NCBI RefSeq assembly: GCF_038050405.1
Contig: NZ_CP150901.1
Location: 62,001-126,000, forward strand
DNA from: Paraburkholderia sp. IMGN_8
Lineage (GTDB): Bacteria; Pseudomonadota; Gammaproteobacteria; Burkholderiales; Burkholderiaceae
Length of the DNA stretch: 64,000 nucleotides
Direction: 5' to 3'
Positions 1 to 9,573 of this stretch are shown here, in pieces (positions within the stretch are counted from its first letter, which is position 1; every line of letters begins with the position of its first letter). The position numbers and the translations under genes are program-made. The notes under the pieces are model-generated. The model was given only the letters and a program-made list of their open reading frames with translations, did not search any database and was not told the origin of the DNA.

Positions 1-834
1 TGAATGTCGCTTCAGGGTCGACTAGCGGCGGTCGTGGACATCAGGGGTTGTGCCCATGACGTGATTGGCAGGAACCGGCCTAAACAGACCAGCAAACTGT
101 TGAGAAGCATCCGCGCAGTTAAGTCAGGCAACGCCTTGCGGAATTCACTTCCGCGTGCCATATCGCAAGACGTACGCTTTCAAGACTCCGCCGGTTCGCG
201 GCGAGCAACGCCATCGGATGGCGCAGCTTGCGTACACCCTTCTCGCCGACAGAAGTCGAGTACACGTGCGTATGCTGTGCCCGAAGGCTTCAGCGTTTTC
301 AATACCTCCGTGAGTGCTTCGGTTTGCTTCCGGCTGAAGCGTTTGCCGGGCATGGCTTTCACCCACTGGAATAGCGCCGCCTTAGCCGGGCACACGCCAA
401 TTGCAGCCATTCGATCCCGGCACTTGATTGCGGTCACGCAGGCCAACGTTGCACAGGTGCTAAACAAGCCGGCTACATCGGGGTATTGACGGTTTTTACG
501 AGCCGGGACTGAGGCCCCGGACGGTTCTGATTTTTGCCATAGCACGAAGAAGATCCATACTACGTTCATCCACCTGAGGGATGGATCATGCGAGAGGCGT
601 TGTCGTTTAACTGCCGCGTAACAAGCACCGTATCGGAGTAGCTACTTAAACGACGCGGCGCTGCGCTTGGAAGTCTGCTGAACGCTTGCCTGAACATGCA
701 TATAGACTCGGAATTCTTCTAATACCCGCTGCCGCACGTACGTCTGAAAATTGAGGAGGATGCCCACGCCTCGATCTTCCCGGCGCTCCGGCCCGGTACA
801 CCAACAGCCATTCGTACGCCACCCTGACAGATTC
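1..834. other. Left-end region without a supportable gene
   Basis: Several overlapping open frames exist on both strands, but none matches a family I recognise and none has a convincing ribosome binding site. The most protein-like is a minus-strand frame at 180-569 (129 codons, with a basic stretch and a segment that could be helical). I cannot assign it. I see no tRNA, inverted-repeat ends or transposase motifs. Confidence 0.4.
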
Positions 835-1872
835 ATGCACGCCCTCTTCAAACCATGGCTTGTCAATGACGCGTTTGGCGACCCAGGTCTATACGTGGAC
901 TTTCGCGACGAACGGCGTGCCCTCCTTTTCGATCTTGGCGATATCGCCGGGCTGCTGCCTCGCCACCTGATGCGTTTGTCGCATGTGTTTGTTACCCATA
1001 CGCACATGGACCATTTTTCCGGCTTCGATCATCTCTTGCGCGTGATGCTCGGGCGCAAGGCTGGCATCGTGATGTTTGGCGGCCTCAACTTTCTTACGCA
1101 AGTCGAACACAAGCTGAGCGCCTATACTTGGAACGTGGTGCATCGCTACGAGGTCGAGCTGGTGATCGACGCGCGCGAAATCGGAGTGGACGGTAGCGGG
1201 CAGCGCGCACTCTTTTCCAGTCGGAGACGGTTCGCCCGCGAAGCCGGCCCATCCTTTGAACGATCTGACGACGTGGTGCACAACGAAGCAACCTTTCGCG
1301 TGCGTGGCCGGTTTGTCGATCATGACATCCCGTGCGTTGCGTACGTGCTCGAGGAGAAGGCCCGCGTCAAGGTCGCGAAGGACCGGCTCGCGGCACTGGG
1401 GGTGTCGACGGGTGCATGGCTGCGCGAACTGAAACATGCGGTGCTGACCGGCGCCCCCGACGAGACGCCCATTCAGGTTCAGTGGCGCGATCGGCATGGC
1501 GAGCACGCCATGACCCGGCAGGTCGGCGAACTGCGTCACCTGATTCTCGACATCGTTCCTGGGCAGCGTATTGGCTACGTAACGGACTTACGCTACACGG
1601 AACCGAACGTAGAGACCCTGTCGCAGTTAATGCACGACGTGGACCTGCTTTTTATCGAGAGCGTATTTCTTGACGAGGACAAGAGCCATGGCCTGCGCAA
1701 GAATCACCTGACGGCCCGCCAGGCTGGTCTGATCGCGCGCCGGATCGGAGCCCGGACGGTAGTGCCGTTCCACTTTTCGCCGCGTTACGAAGGACGCTCG
1801 GCAGCACTGATTGCAGAAGTGCAGGCGGCATGCTCCGCTACGCCGGTCCTGGTTGGCGAAAGGCCTGATTAG
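835..1872 (+). CDS. MBL-fold (ribonuclease Z-like) metallohydrolase
   Basis: This 345-residue protein has the metallo-beta-lactamase metal signature THTHMDHFSG about 60 residues in, preceded by a beta-strand ending in LLFDLGD, as in ribonuclease Z and related hydrolases. Further metal-ligand-type segments are YVTDLRYTE and, near the C-terminus, VVPFHFSPRY. A long insertion between the first motif and these sets it apart from classic RNase Z, so the substrate is unknown. The frame is open further upstream: an ATG at 760 directly abuts GAGGAGG, too close for normal initiation, and a TTG lies at 751. I chose the ATG at 835 because conserved sequence begins there. It is convergent with the MFS gene. 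Confidence 0.72.
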   Translation: MHALFKPWLVNDAFGDPGLYVDFRDERRALLFDLGDIAGLLPRHLMRLSHVFVTHTHMDHFSGFDHLLRVMLGRKAGIVMFGGLNFLTQVEHKLSAYTWNVVHRYEVELVIDAREIGVDGSGQRALFSSRRRFAREAGPSFERSDDVVHNEATFRVRGRFVDHDIPCVAYVLEEKARVKVAKDRLAALGVSTGAWLRELKHAVLTGAPDETPIQVQWRDRHGEHAMTRQVGELRHLILDIVPGQRIGYVTDLRYTEPNVETLSQLMHDVDLLFIESVFLDEDKSHGLRKNHLTARQAGLIARRIGARTVVPFHFSPRYEGRSAALIAEVQAACSATPVLVGERPD

Positions 1873-1912
1873 ATCAGGGAAGCTTCACTACCGGTCGCTC
1901 GCTCATCGCTCC

Positions 1913-3244
1913 TCACTTCCGCAAGCTGATTCCGCGCGTTTCCGGCGCGAAGAAAGTGGCCACGAAGCTGATGCCAGCCAGCACGGCGATGTACGTCGCG
2001 ATCGGCCAGTACGCACCGTGTGCCCAGGCCAGCAAGGCCGTGGCAATGAACGGTGCGATACCACCCGACGCGACTGCCGCGAACTCCTTGCTCACGGCAA
2101 TGCCGGTATACCGATAGCGCGCATTGAAAAGTTCGGGGAAGTACGCGCCCTGGATGCCGTACATTCCGAATACACCGACACCGATCGCCATCGCCATGCT
2201 GACGACAATCAGCACGGGATCCTTTGAGCTGAACAGCCAGAATGCAGGGAATGCCCAGAGACAGGTAAAGAGAGCGGCGAGCCGATACATCAGGCGCCGA
2301 CCGAATCGGTCGGAGAGCCAGCCCATCAACGGGATAGTCAATACTGCTAGCGCTGCCGCAATCGTGACCCCGATCGTGCCGACCGACTTGTCGACCAGCA
2401 ACACCTTGGTCAGGTAGCTCAATGCGAACACCTGGTAGAGGTAGGAGGAGCCGTTTTCGCCAACTCGTAGACAGAACGCGACCAGCAACGTGCCGCGTGC
2501 CTCAGACATCAGATCGCGGACCGGGCGCTTGCTCGCATGACCCGTCTTTTTGATTTCCTCGAACACAGGACTTTCTTTCACCCGCATCCGGATAACAATG
2601 CCGGCGACGATCACAGCGGCGCTAAATAGAAACGGCACGCGCCATCCGTAACTCAGAAATTCTTCCTTGGGCAATCGCTGCACGACGGTGAAAATCCCAT
2701 TGGCCAGCAAGATGCCGACAATGCATCCCGCGAATGGCAGGGCGGCGTAAAAACCGCGTCGGCTGGGCGGTGCGAATTCTGAAACGATCAAGGAGGCGCC
2801 GGCTTGCTCCGCGCCGGCGCCGAAGCCCTGCAGCAGCCGCAGCGCCACCAGAAGCACCGCTGCCCAGACGCCGACCTCGTGATAGGTCGGTAGAAGACCG
2901 ATACAGAATGTCGACCCTCCCATCAGCAGGACCGTCGCAACGAGCACACTCTTGCGACCGTACTTGTCGCCGAGCCAGCCGAAAAAAAGCCCGCCGAAGG
3001 GGCGCGCGAAAAAGCCTGCGGCATACGCGCCGAATATCGCCAGCAGTCCCGCTGCCTTGTCCAGCCCGGGAAAGAATAGGTCCGAGAATATCAGCGCCGA
3101 TGCAGTGCCGTAGATACTGAAGTCGTACCATTCCATCGCGCTGCCGGCGACACTGGCGCTGATGACCCGCCCGAGATCTTTGCCGCTGACGGCAATATCC
3201 GGCTCGTGTTTCGTTGAGATGCTTGCTGCTATCTGTCCCGTCAT
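1913..3244 (-). CDS. MFS transporter, metabolite:H+ symporter (MHS) family
   Basis: A 443-residue, twelve-helix major facilitator protein. The N-terminal block with MEWYDFSIYG and the loop WLGDKYGRKS are typical of the MHS family (ProP, KgtP and ShiA relatives), which carry carboxylates, betaines or shikimate with protons. A second GRR loop (WLSDRFGRR) opens the C-terminal half. A good Shine-Dalgarno, AAGGAG, precedes the ATG. It is the last gene of the 13-gene operon, 17 bases after the UPF0303 gene. The operon also has a sugar-type ABC importer, so this transporter may take up a second form of the substrate or move an intermediate; that is inference. Confidence 0.88.
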   Translation of the reverse strand: MTGQIAASISTKHEPDIAVSGKDLGRVISASVAGSAMEWYDFSIYGTASALIFSDLFFPGLDKAAGLLAIFGAYAAGFFARPFGGLFFGWLGDKYGRKSVLVATVLLMGGSTFCIGLLPTYHEVGVWAAVLLVALRLLQGFGAGAEQAGASLIVSEFAPPSRRGFYAALPFAGCIVGILLANGIFTVVQRLPKEEFLSYGWRVPFLFSAAVIVAGIVIRMRVKESPVFEEIKKTGHASKRPVRDLMSEARGTLLVAFCLRVGENGSSYLYQVFALSYLTKVLLVDKSVGTIGVTIAAALAVLTIPLMGWLSDRFGRRLMYRLAALFTCLWAFPAFWLFSSKDPVLIVVSMAMAIGVGVFGMYGIQGAYFPELFNARYRYTGIAVSKEFAAVASGGIAPFIATALLAWAHGAYWPIATYIAVLAGISFVATFFAPETRGISLRK

Positions 3245-3261
3245 TTTTGTCTCCTTGCTTC

Positions 3262-3819
3262 CTAGATTCTCAGACCGTTGTTACGAATCCGCGATTGCGC
3301 TACTGCTCTTTGAAACGGTGAACCGACAAAACTGCGGTCGTATTCAACACCGATATGCCAGCAGACTGCCTCGACGATAAGTTCATGATCGGCTTCGCTG
3401 GTGAGTCCGGCTATCGCCGCCGCGCCTTTCAGTCCCTGCTCGCGAACGAACAGCGGAATGGCTCCGCCCTCGATGCTGAGCATTTCATTGTCGAATCCGA
3501 AATCCGGCAGCGAACGGCCGCTTTGACGAAGCCGAAGACCGACTTCCATCGAACTCTGTCCGAACGCCAACGCCGTCTTCATCCGCGCCTGCAGTCGCGT
3601 CTCATCGAGTGCGCCAGAACCGTCCAGCGCGCAAAAAAACAATGTCTGCCCCGGTCTTGCGATGCAAACGCTTACGGACAGCCCTCGTCGCAATGCAAGA
3701 TTGATGGCAATTTCCCCGATGGCTCTCGACGCAGCGGCATCGAGTCGAGGCAAGACTGTCGTACGCGCCTGCCTTCGCAGGCGACGTAGCTGATCGGAAT
3801 AAGCTGTTCCTGTTGGCAT
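3262..3819 (-). CDS. UPF0303 / DUF336 (GlcG-HbpS-like) family protein
   Basis: This 185-residue protein matches the UPF0303 family, a DUF336-type fold often labelled heme-degrading. It shows the family's basic N-terminal helix, the central VSVCIARPGQTLFF strand, a KTALAFGQSS helix, the IEGGAIPLFV strand and a closing GLTSEADHELIVE segment. The heme-related label is family annotation only; members in catabolic operons have no settled role. I chose the ATG at 3819, preceded by GTGAGG at good spacing. A GTG at 3894 in the same frame would place the start 2 bases after the DUF993 stop, so the true start is uncertain. Confidence 0.75.
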   Translation of the reverse strand: MPTGTAYSDQLRRLRRQARTTVLPRLDAAASRAIGEIAINLALRRGLSVSVCIARPGQTLFFCALDGSGALDETRLQARMKTALAFGQSSMEVGLRLRQSGRSLPDFGFDNEMLSIEGGAIPLFVREQGLKGAAAIAGLTSEADHELIVEAVCWHIGVEYDRSFVGSPFQRAVAQSRIRNNGLRI

Positions 3820-3896
3820 GACGGCCTCACGTCCCGCATCTCGTTCTTCCACTCGCCGAATGACGCCACTGGCGTTCAATGCGGCGAGACCCACTT

Positions 3897-5069
3897 CTAG
3901 TTCTCAATTCCAGCATGGAGATTGAGGAATTCGCCCATCCGGCGACGCGCCAGTTCCGGACGAATCAGAACGCCAGCCACATCTGCTTTCCGGAATACTT
4001 CCGCGTAATGCAGGACGGAGCGGGCCGACTGCATGCCGCCCGCCATCCAGAAATGACTTTGATGGCCGTTCAGCCATGCGAGAAACACGACACCTGCCTT
4101 GTAATACTGCGTCGGCGCGACGAACAACTCGCGCGACAAGGCGACCGTCGGCGTAATCAACTGGTGGTAGCGTTCGAGATCGCCTGCCGCAAGCGCCACC
4201 AGCGCTCGGGACGCGACCGTCGCGATCGGATCGAAGATGCCGAGTAGCGCGTGCGATTTGCCGGTGCTGTCACCGGCGATCAGGTCGCCGTAGTTGTAGT
4301 CGTCGCCGGTGTACATGACGACGCCTTCGGGAAGCTGGGACCGTAGCTGGCGCTCATATTCGGCATTGAGCAGCGAAATCTTGATCCCCTCGATGTTGCT
4401 CCGGTGCTGTCTGATGATGTCGAGGACCGTTGCCATCGCAGTCTGCACGTCACTGCTGCCCCAGTATCCGGCAAGGGACGCGTCGAACGCATCGCCGAGC
4501 CAGTGCAGGACGACTTTGTTGCGCGACGAGGAGATCACGGCGTCATAGACGTTTTTGTAGTCATCGGCGGACCGGGCCGCAGCGCAGAGCGCGCGGCTCG
4601 CCATCATGATCGGGCGGCCACCCGCGGACTCCACTACCTCGAACTGCTCGTTGTACGCATTGATGATGTCCGACAGCGTGTGGCGCCGCGCATTATCCAG
4701 ATGATCAGTGCCCGCCCCACAGGCAAGGTCTGCACCTGGGATCGTACGAGCATGGGCGATGCTGCGCCGGATCAGTTCGGCGGCGGTCGGCCAGCCAATG
4801 CCCATGCCACGCTGCGCCGTGTCCATCGCTTCGGCGACCTTGAACCCGAGACCGTAGAGATACTCGCGAAACGCAAGCGTGCTATCCCAATCGACGCGCG
4901 GCGCGTTGCCCCATGGTTCGTACGCGGCGCGCGGATCAACGACGACGTGTGCCGCTGCGTAGGCAATGCGGTTAAACGTTGGGGTCGTCGCGGGCGGCGC
5001 CGCGTCTTCCTGATGCTGCATTGCGTAGGTCTGGATCGCGCCGTCGTGGGCTGGCAGATTGATCTTCAT
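3897..5069 (-). CDS. DUF993 protein (dihydrodipicolinate synthase-like TIM barrel)
   Basis: A 390-residue protein recognised as DUF993, a family distantly related to dihydrodipicolinate synthase and usually found beside sugar-type ABC transporters and Gfo/Idh oxidoreductases. Recognisable segments include GMGIGWPTAAELI, GADLACGAGTDHL, NKVVLHWLGDAFD and VMYTGDDYNYGDLI. No member function is known to me. The barrel relationship suggests aldol or retro-aldol type chemistry through a Schiff-base lysine, but that is inference. It starts 9 bases after the GMC oxidoreductase gene and sits late in the operon. Confidence 0.85.
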   Translation of the reverse strand: MKINLPAHDGAIQTYAMQHQEDAAPPATTPTFNRIAYAAAHVVVDPRAAYEPWGNAPRVDWDSTLAFREYLYGLGFKVAEAMDTAQRGMGIGWPTAAELIRRSIAHARTIPGADLACGAGTDHLDNARRHTLSDIINAYNEQFEVVESAGGRPIMMASRALCAAARSADDYKNVYDAVISSSRNKVVLHWLGDAFDASLAGYWGSSDVQTAMATVLDIIRQHRSNIEGIKISLLNAEYERQLRSQLPEGVVMYTGDDYNYGDLIAGDSTGKSHALLGIFDPIATVASRALVALAAGDLERYHQLITPTVALSRELFVAPTQYYKAGVVFLAWLNGHQSHFWMAGGMQSARSVLHYAEVFRKADVAGVLIRPELARRRMGEFLNLHAGIEN

Positions 5070-5078
5070 GAAACCCTC

Positions 5079-6701
5079 TCAATATCTGGATTGAATGATC
5101 ATGTCGGCCGCTTTCTCTGCGACCATGATCGTCGGTGCGTTGGTGTTACACGAAGGCACGAACGGCATGACTGACGCGTCAACCACGCGCAATCCGTCGA
5201 GGCCGATCAGACGAAGATCGGGCGTCACGACGGTCTCCGGATCGTTCGCGGAGCCCATCCGGCAAGTACCGACCGGATGGTGGTCGGTTTTCGCATTTGC
5301 GCATGCGTATTCGAAAAGCTCCTGGTCCGTGTTCGCCCGCGGCCCTGGAAGCACTTCACTTTGCACATACCGCTTCATGGCGGGCGCGTTCATGATGTCG
5401 CGCGCAAGCCGAAGGCCCTTGATCGCCATGTCGCGATCGTGAGGATCGGACCAGTAGTTGGGGTCGAGCAGGGGAGCCGCGGCCGGATCGGAACTCGACA
5501 GGCGCACGGTGCCTCGAGAGCGTGGGCGAAGGTACGCAGTATTCAACGTCACCCCTGCGTTTTGCAGTTTCGCCATGCCTGCTTCGATACCCGATCCCAA
5601 ACCGAGGTGAAACTGGATGTCGGGCGAGCGGGCACGGGACGGAGCATCGCGGTCCGCATACCAGAAGCCACCCGTTTCGAAGAGACTCGAGGCGACAGGC
5701 CCTTTTTTCAGCACCAGGTATTGCAAGGCCGCCCATGCTGCGTTGTGCAGCTTGTTGTACTTGTCGTAAGTGTGATCACCCGTACATTCCGCGATGACAA
5801 AGAGATCCAGGTGATCCTGCAGATTCCCGCCGACACCACTGAGGTGATGAATGGCTTTGACACCGACCGATTCCAGATGATCAGCCGGACCGATGCCGGA
5901 CTGCATCAACAGTTTCGGCGAGCCGATTGCGCCCGACGAGACAATGACCTCCCGCTTGGCACGTACTACCTGTGGATCGCGACTATCACCTACGACGAGT
6001 TCGACGCCAACTGCGCGATTCGCCTCGACAAGCACCCGCAGCGATCTGGCCTGCATCCAGACAGTCAGGTTCGGCCGGCCGAGAACAGGTTTGATAAAAC
6101 CGGTCGCCGTGGAGGACCGCCGGGCATCGAGCTGGGTGAGCTGGTAATACCCGAGTCCCTCCTGGCTCGCTCCATTGAAATCGGGGTTAAAAGGAATCCC
6201 CAATTCCTGTCCGGCCTGAAAGAACGCTTCGCAGATCGGCAACGGGCTGATCGGATTCGACACCCCGAGCGGGCCGCCATAGCCGTGATATTCGTTGGCA
6301 AAGCGCTGATTGTTCTCCGAGCGCTTGAAGTAGGGCAGAACGTCGCGATAAGACCAACCGGTGGCGCCGGCCTTGCTCTCCCATTCGTCGTAGTCGGCAG
6401 GCACGCCGCGCGTATAGAGTTGGGCATTGATGGACGAACCGCCTCCGATCACCTTGGCCTGAGTGAAGCGCAGGACACGATTATTCAGATGCTTTTGCGG
6501 CACGGTGTACCACCCCCATGACCCGATCCCCTTGGTCATCTTTGCGAAGCCCGCCGGCATCGCAAAGAAGGGATGGCGATCCGAGCCTCCCGCTTCGAGC
6601 AGCAGAACTTTCACCGAAGGATCGGCGCTGAGGCGATTGGCCAGTACGCAGCCCGCCGAGCCGCCGCCCACAATCACGTAGTCGTATGTTGTCGTTTTCA
6701 T
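5079..6701 (-). CDS. GMC-family FAD-dependent oxidoreductase (choline/alcohol dehydrogenase-like)
   Basis: The 540-residue protein opens with the FAD-binding motif DYVIVGGGSAGCVLANRL and ends with the GMC C-terminal block DHHPVGTCRMG followed by SCNTNAPTIMVAEKAADM. These are the two GMC signatures, including the active-site His and Asn. Family members oxidise primary alcohols or sugars to aldehydes or lactones and are usually membrane-linked or cytosolic dehydrogenases. The operon also encodes an aldehyde dehydrogenase, so alcohol-to-aldehyde-to-acid oxidation is a reasonable inference. I chose the ATG at 6701, 11 bases after the SDR gene, over one at 6716 because the FAD motif starts right after it. 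Confidence 0.9.
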   Translation of the reverse strand: MKTTTYDYVIVGGGSAGCVLANRLSADPSVKVLLLEAGGSDRHPFFAMPAGFAKMTKGIGSWGWYTVPQKHLNNRVLRFTQAKVIGGGSSINAQLYTRGVPADYDEWESKAGATGWSYRDVLPYFKRSENNQRFANEYHGYGGPLGVSNPISPLPICEAFFQAGQELGIPFNPDFNGASQEGLGYYQLTQLDARRSSTATGFIKPVLGRPNLTVWMQARSLRVLVEANRAVGVELVVGDSRDPQVVRAKREVIVSSGAIGSPKLLMQSGIGPADHLESVGVKAIHHLSGVGGNLQDHLDLFVIAECTGDHTYDKYNKLHNAAWAALQYLVLKKGPVASSLFETGGFWYADRDAPSRARSPDIQFHLGLGSGIEAGMAKLQNAGVTLNTAYLRPRSRGTVRLSSSDPAAAPLLDPNYWSDPHDRDMAIKGLRLARDIMNAPAMKRYVQSEVLPGPRANTDQELFEYACANAKTDHHPVGTCRMGSANDPETVVTPDLRLIGLDGLRVVDASVMPFVPSCNTNAPTIMVAEKAADMIIQSRY

Positions 6702-6712
6702 GTCAGCCGACC

Positions 6713-7492
6713 TCAAAAAGCGGGAATGGACAGGCCGCCGTCCACATTCAGCACACTCCCCGTGGCGAACGGGAGCGAGCCATCGGCTAGCGTGGCGACC
6801 GCCTGGCCGACCTCATCGCTTTCGCCCCAACGCCCGGCCGGGACGAGGCCCTGTTCGAAACGTGCCTCGTACTTTTGTGCGACGCTCGCCGTCATCGGCG
6901 TTCTGATGATCCCGGGTCTGACTTCGAAGACGGCGATATTCGCGCGGGCTAAGCGCAGTGCGAAAAGCCGGGTCATCATGGGTAAGGCGGATTTCGACAG
7001 GCAGTACTCCGCGCGTTCGGGTGAGGCCATCTCCGCGGATACCGACGAGACCGTGATGATCGAGCGGGTAAGGTCGGACGGTATGGCCGTCATGTGGCGG
7101 GCTACTGCTTGCGACATGAAAAACGTTCCGCGCAGATTGATGCCGAGCACGGCATCGAATGCCTCGGAAGAGACATCGAGCAGATCTCCCCGGCTCGGCG
7201 AACCTACGCCCGCGTTGTTCACGAGGCACTCGACGCTGCCTTTGAAACGGACGGCCTTCTCGAGAACGTCGGCGTGCGAACCGAGGTCGCTCAGGTTGCT
7301 CTGCACAAAGAGCGCGTCCCGGCCTTCCTGCCGGATCAGCGCGCAGGTGTGCTCCGCCTCTTCATCCTGCACGAGATCCGTCAAAACAATGTCGAACCCG
7401 CGGTGCGCAAGCGCAACGCAGATCGATCGACCGATGCCTCGCCGGCCGCCCGTTACCAGTGCGGTCGGTTGCTTTCCCTCTGACTTGCTCAT
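6713..7492 (-). CDS. Short-chain dehydrogenase/reductase (FabG-like)
   Basis: A 259-residue classical SDR. It has the NAD(P)-binding motif TGGRRGIGRS near the N-terminus, the NNAGVGSP segment, the catalytic Ser in TVSSVSAEMA and the YCLSK catalytic Tyr/Lys pair. The C-terminal RPGIIRTPMT and NVDGGLSIPAF segments are typical of the FabG-like cluster. It probably oxidises or reduces a hydroxyl on the imported substrate. Its place between the ABC ATPase gene (48-base gap) and the GMC gene argues for a catabolic role, not fatty-acid synthesis. Confidence 0.88.
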   Translation of the reverse strand: MSKSEGKQPTALVTGGRRGIGRSICVALAHRGFDIVLTDLVQDEEAEHTCALIRQEGRDALFVQSNLSDLGSHADVLEKAVRFKGSVECLVNNAGVGSPSRGDLLDVSSEAFDAVLGINLRGTFFMSQAVARHMTAIPSDLTRSIITVSSVSAEMASPERAEYCLSKSALPMMTRLFALRLARANIAVFEVRPGIIRTPMTASVAQKYEARFEQGLVPAGRWGESDEVGQAVATLADGSLPFATGSVLNVDGGLSIPAF

Positions 7493-7540
7493 GGCTACAC
7501 CATCTATCTATGCTCGAGGCGCCGGAGCGCCGTGCGTGGC

Positions 7541-8647
7541 TCAATGAATCCGGGCTTCCGTTTCAGCGTCGAAGAGGACAAGTTTCGAGAGATCCACTCG
7601 TAGCTCGCAGCGCTCGCCGGACCGATGGGGCATATCTGCCCCCAACCGTGCCGACACCTCCATGCCGCCGAACTCCAGAACGGCCAGCGTGTCGGGCCCG
7701 GTGGGCTCGAGTACGTTGATCTTCACCGGGACAGTGCGGATGGACGACGTGGCGCGCTCGTTCTCGACGCCTATCGCTTCGGGGCGAAGACCCGCTATCA
7801 CGTTCTTCCCGACATACCGCTCCACGGCTGGCGGCTGGGGCGGCAAAGCCAGATCGACCCCATCCTGACCGCTGCCGATGTGAAGATTGAGCGAGCCGTT
7901 CCTCTGCTCGATGCGAGCCGGGATCAGATTCATCGACGGCGATCCCATGAACGTGGCCACGAAGGTATTCGCGGGCGTGTTGTAGACCTCAGCGGGCGTG
8001 CCGAGCTGCTGAAGAATGCCGCCCTTCATCACGGCGATCCGGGTAGCAAGCGTCATGGCCTCGATCTGGTCGTGTGTGACGTAGACGATCGTTGCGCCGA
8101 GTCGCTGATGCAGCTTCTTGATCTCGGTGCGCATATCGACGCGAAGCTTGGCGTCGAGATTCGAGAGCGGTTCGTCGAAGAGAAAGATCTTGGGATGCCG
8201 CACCAGCGCGCGGCCCATCGCGACACGCTGACGTTGACCGCCGGAAAGTTGCGCGGGGCGACGGTCCAGCAAGTGCTCGATCTGCAAGAGGCGCGCGGCA
8301 TCCTGCACGGCTTTCTCGCGTTCCGGCTTCGACACTTTGCGCATCTCAAGGCCGAAGCTGATGTTCTGGCCGACGGTCATGTTCGGATACAGCGCATAGC
8401 TCTGAAACACCATCGCGATGTCGCGTTCGCTCGGATGCAGATCGTTGACCTTGTCGTCGCCGATGCGAATCTCGCCGCCGCTTAGCGTGTCCAGGCCCGC
8501 GATCAAGGAGAGCAGGGTGGACTTGCCGCAACCGGAGGGGCCGACCAGAACGAGGAAGTCCCCGTCTTCGACATCGATATTGATCTCGCGCAGGATCTCC
8601 GTGGAGCCGTACGCCTTGCGGACATTTGATACGTGCAGAGAAGACAT
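7541..8647 (-). CDS. Sugar-type ABC transporter ATP-binding protein (UgpC/MalK family)
   Basis: This 368-residue ATPase carries Walker [10 protein letters not shown], the Q-loop in [14 protein letters not shown], the ABC signature [15 protein letters not shown] and Walker [13 protein letters not shown], then an H-loop in [13 protein letters not shown]. About 130 C-terminal residues form the TOBE/MalK-type regulatory domain. That length and order are typical of carbohydrate uptake (CUT1) ATPases, which serve importers for oligosaccharides, polyols and glycerol-3-phosphate. It lies 3 bases after the second permease gene. Confidence 0.92.
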   Translation of the reverse strand: MSSLHVSNVRKAYGSTEILREINIDVEDGDFLVLVGPSGCGKSTLLSLIAGLDTLSGGEIRIGDDKVNDLHPSERDIAMVFQSYALYPNMTVGQNISFGLEMRKVSKPEREKAVQDAARLLQIEHLLDRRPAQLSGGQRQRVAMGRALVRHPKIFLFDEPLSNLDAKLRVDMRTEIKKLHQRLGATIVYVTHDQIEAMTLATRIAVMKGGILQQLGTPAEVYNTPANTFVATFMGSPSMNLIPARIEQRNGSLNLHIGSGQDGVDLALPPQPPAVERYVGKNVIAGLRPEAIGVENERATSSIRTVPVKINVLEPTGPDTLAVLEFGGMEVSARLGADMPHRSGERCELRVDLSKLVLFDAETEARIH

Positions 8648-8650
8648 GTT

Positions 8651-9547
8651 TTACCCCTTGACCGAGCCGGCCATCAAACCGCGAACGAAGTAACGACCGC
8701 CGATTACATAGACCAGAAGCGTCGGCAAGGCGGCGATCATCGCCGTTGCCATCTGGACGTTGTATTCCTTCACACCGGTGGACGTGTTGACGATGTTGTT
8801 GAGCGCGACCGTGATCGGCGCCGTGCTGCCGGTCGTGAAAGAGGCGCCGAACAGGAAGTCGTTCCAGATATTCGTGAACTGCCAGATCACCGTGACGGTG
8901 ATGATCGGCACCGAGTTAGGAAGCAGAATCCGGAAGAAGATCCGGAAGAAGCGGGCGCCGTCGATCATCGCTGCCTTGACGAGTTCGTCCGGAAACGCGA
9001 TGTAGTAGTTGCGAAAATAGAGCGTCGTAAAGCAGAGGCCATACACGACGTGAACGAACACGAGGCCGGGAATCGACTGTGCAAGCCCGACCTTGCCGAG
9101 GAACGACGCCATTGGGATGAGGACGATCTGGAACGGAATGAAGCAACCGAACAGGACGAGCGCGAACAGCACGTTGTCGCCCTTGAAACGCCACTTGGTC
9201 AGCACGTAGCCATTCAGTGCGCCGATTAATGTGGAGAGCGTCACGGCTGAAAACACCATCCGGAACGAGTTCCAGAAGAAGCCTTTCACCCCTGAGCAAT
9301 CGAGGCCCACACACGCCGTGCCCCACGCTTTTTCCCACGCGGCCAGGGTCCATTCGTGAGGCAGCGCGAGGATATTGCCCGCGTAGACTTCCGGCAGCGG
9401 CTTGAACGAAGTCAAAAGCATGACAAGCAGCGGTACGAGGTACACCACGGCTGTTATAGCCAGCATCGAGTAGATCACGATGCGTGAGATGTAGTTATGC
9501 TTGCCCACCACCATCTGTGGTGAGTCCCATGATTTGGCAGCCATCAT
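8651..9547 (-). CDS. Sugar-type ABC transporter permease (MalG/UgpE-like)
   Basis: A 298-residue inner-membrane permease of the CUT1 type with about six hydrophobic segments. The EAA loop that contacts the ATPase reads ELVKAAMIDGARFFRIFF. The C-terminus ends in RYFVRGLMAGSVKG, a common MalG-type ending. The open frame extends upstream to 9970, but an ATG at 9547 follows AGGAG at ideal spacing and gives the normal family length. The gene is 26 bases from the first permease gene. Confidence 0.9.
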   Translation of the reverse strand: MMAAKSWDSPQMVVGKHNYISRIVIYSMLAITAVVYLVPLLVMLLTSFKPLPEVYAGNILALPHEWTLAAWEKAWGTACVGLDCSGVKGFFWNSFRMVFSAVTLSTLIGALNGYVLTKWRFKGDNVLFALVLFGCFIPFQIVLIPMASFLGKVGLAQSIPGLVFVHVVYGLCFTTLYFRNYYIAFPDELVKAAMIDGARFFRIFFRILLPNSVPIITVTVIWQFTNIWNDFLFGASFTTGSTAPITVALNNIVNTSTGVKEYNVQMATAMIAALPTLLVYVIGGRYFVRGLMAGSVKG

Positions 9548-9573
9548 TGTCTCCTTGAGGCTTGATGATTCGC

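Noticed and set aside
180..569. Possible 129-codon minus-strand gene near the left edge
   Set aside because: It looks more protein-like than its neighbours, but I found no family match, no ribosome binding site and no context to support it.
1864..1878. CCTGAT-TAG-ATCAGG hairpin at the end of the MBL-fold gene as a terminator
   Set aside because: The stem has only 6 base pairs with a 3-base loop, overlaps the stop codon and has no T-run on either strand.
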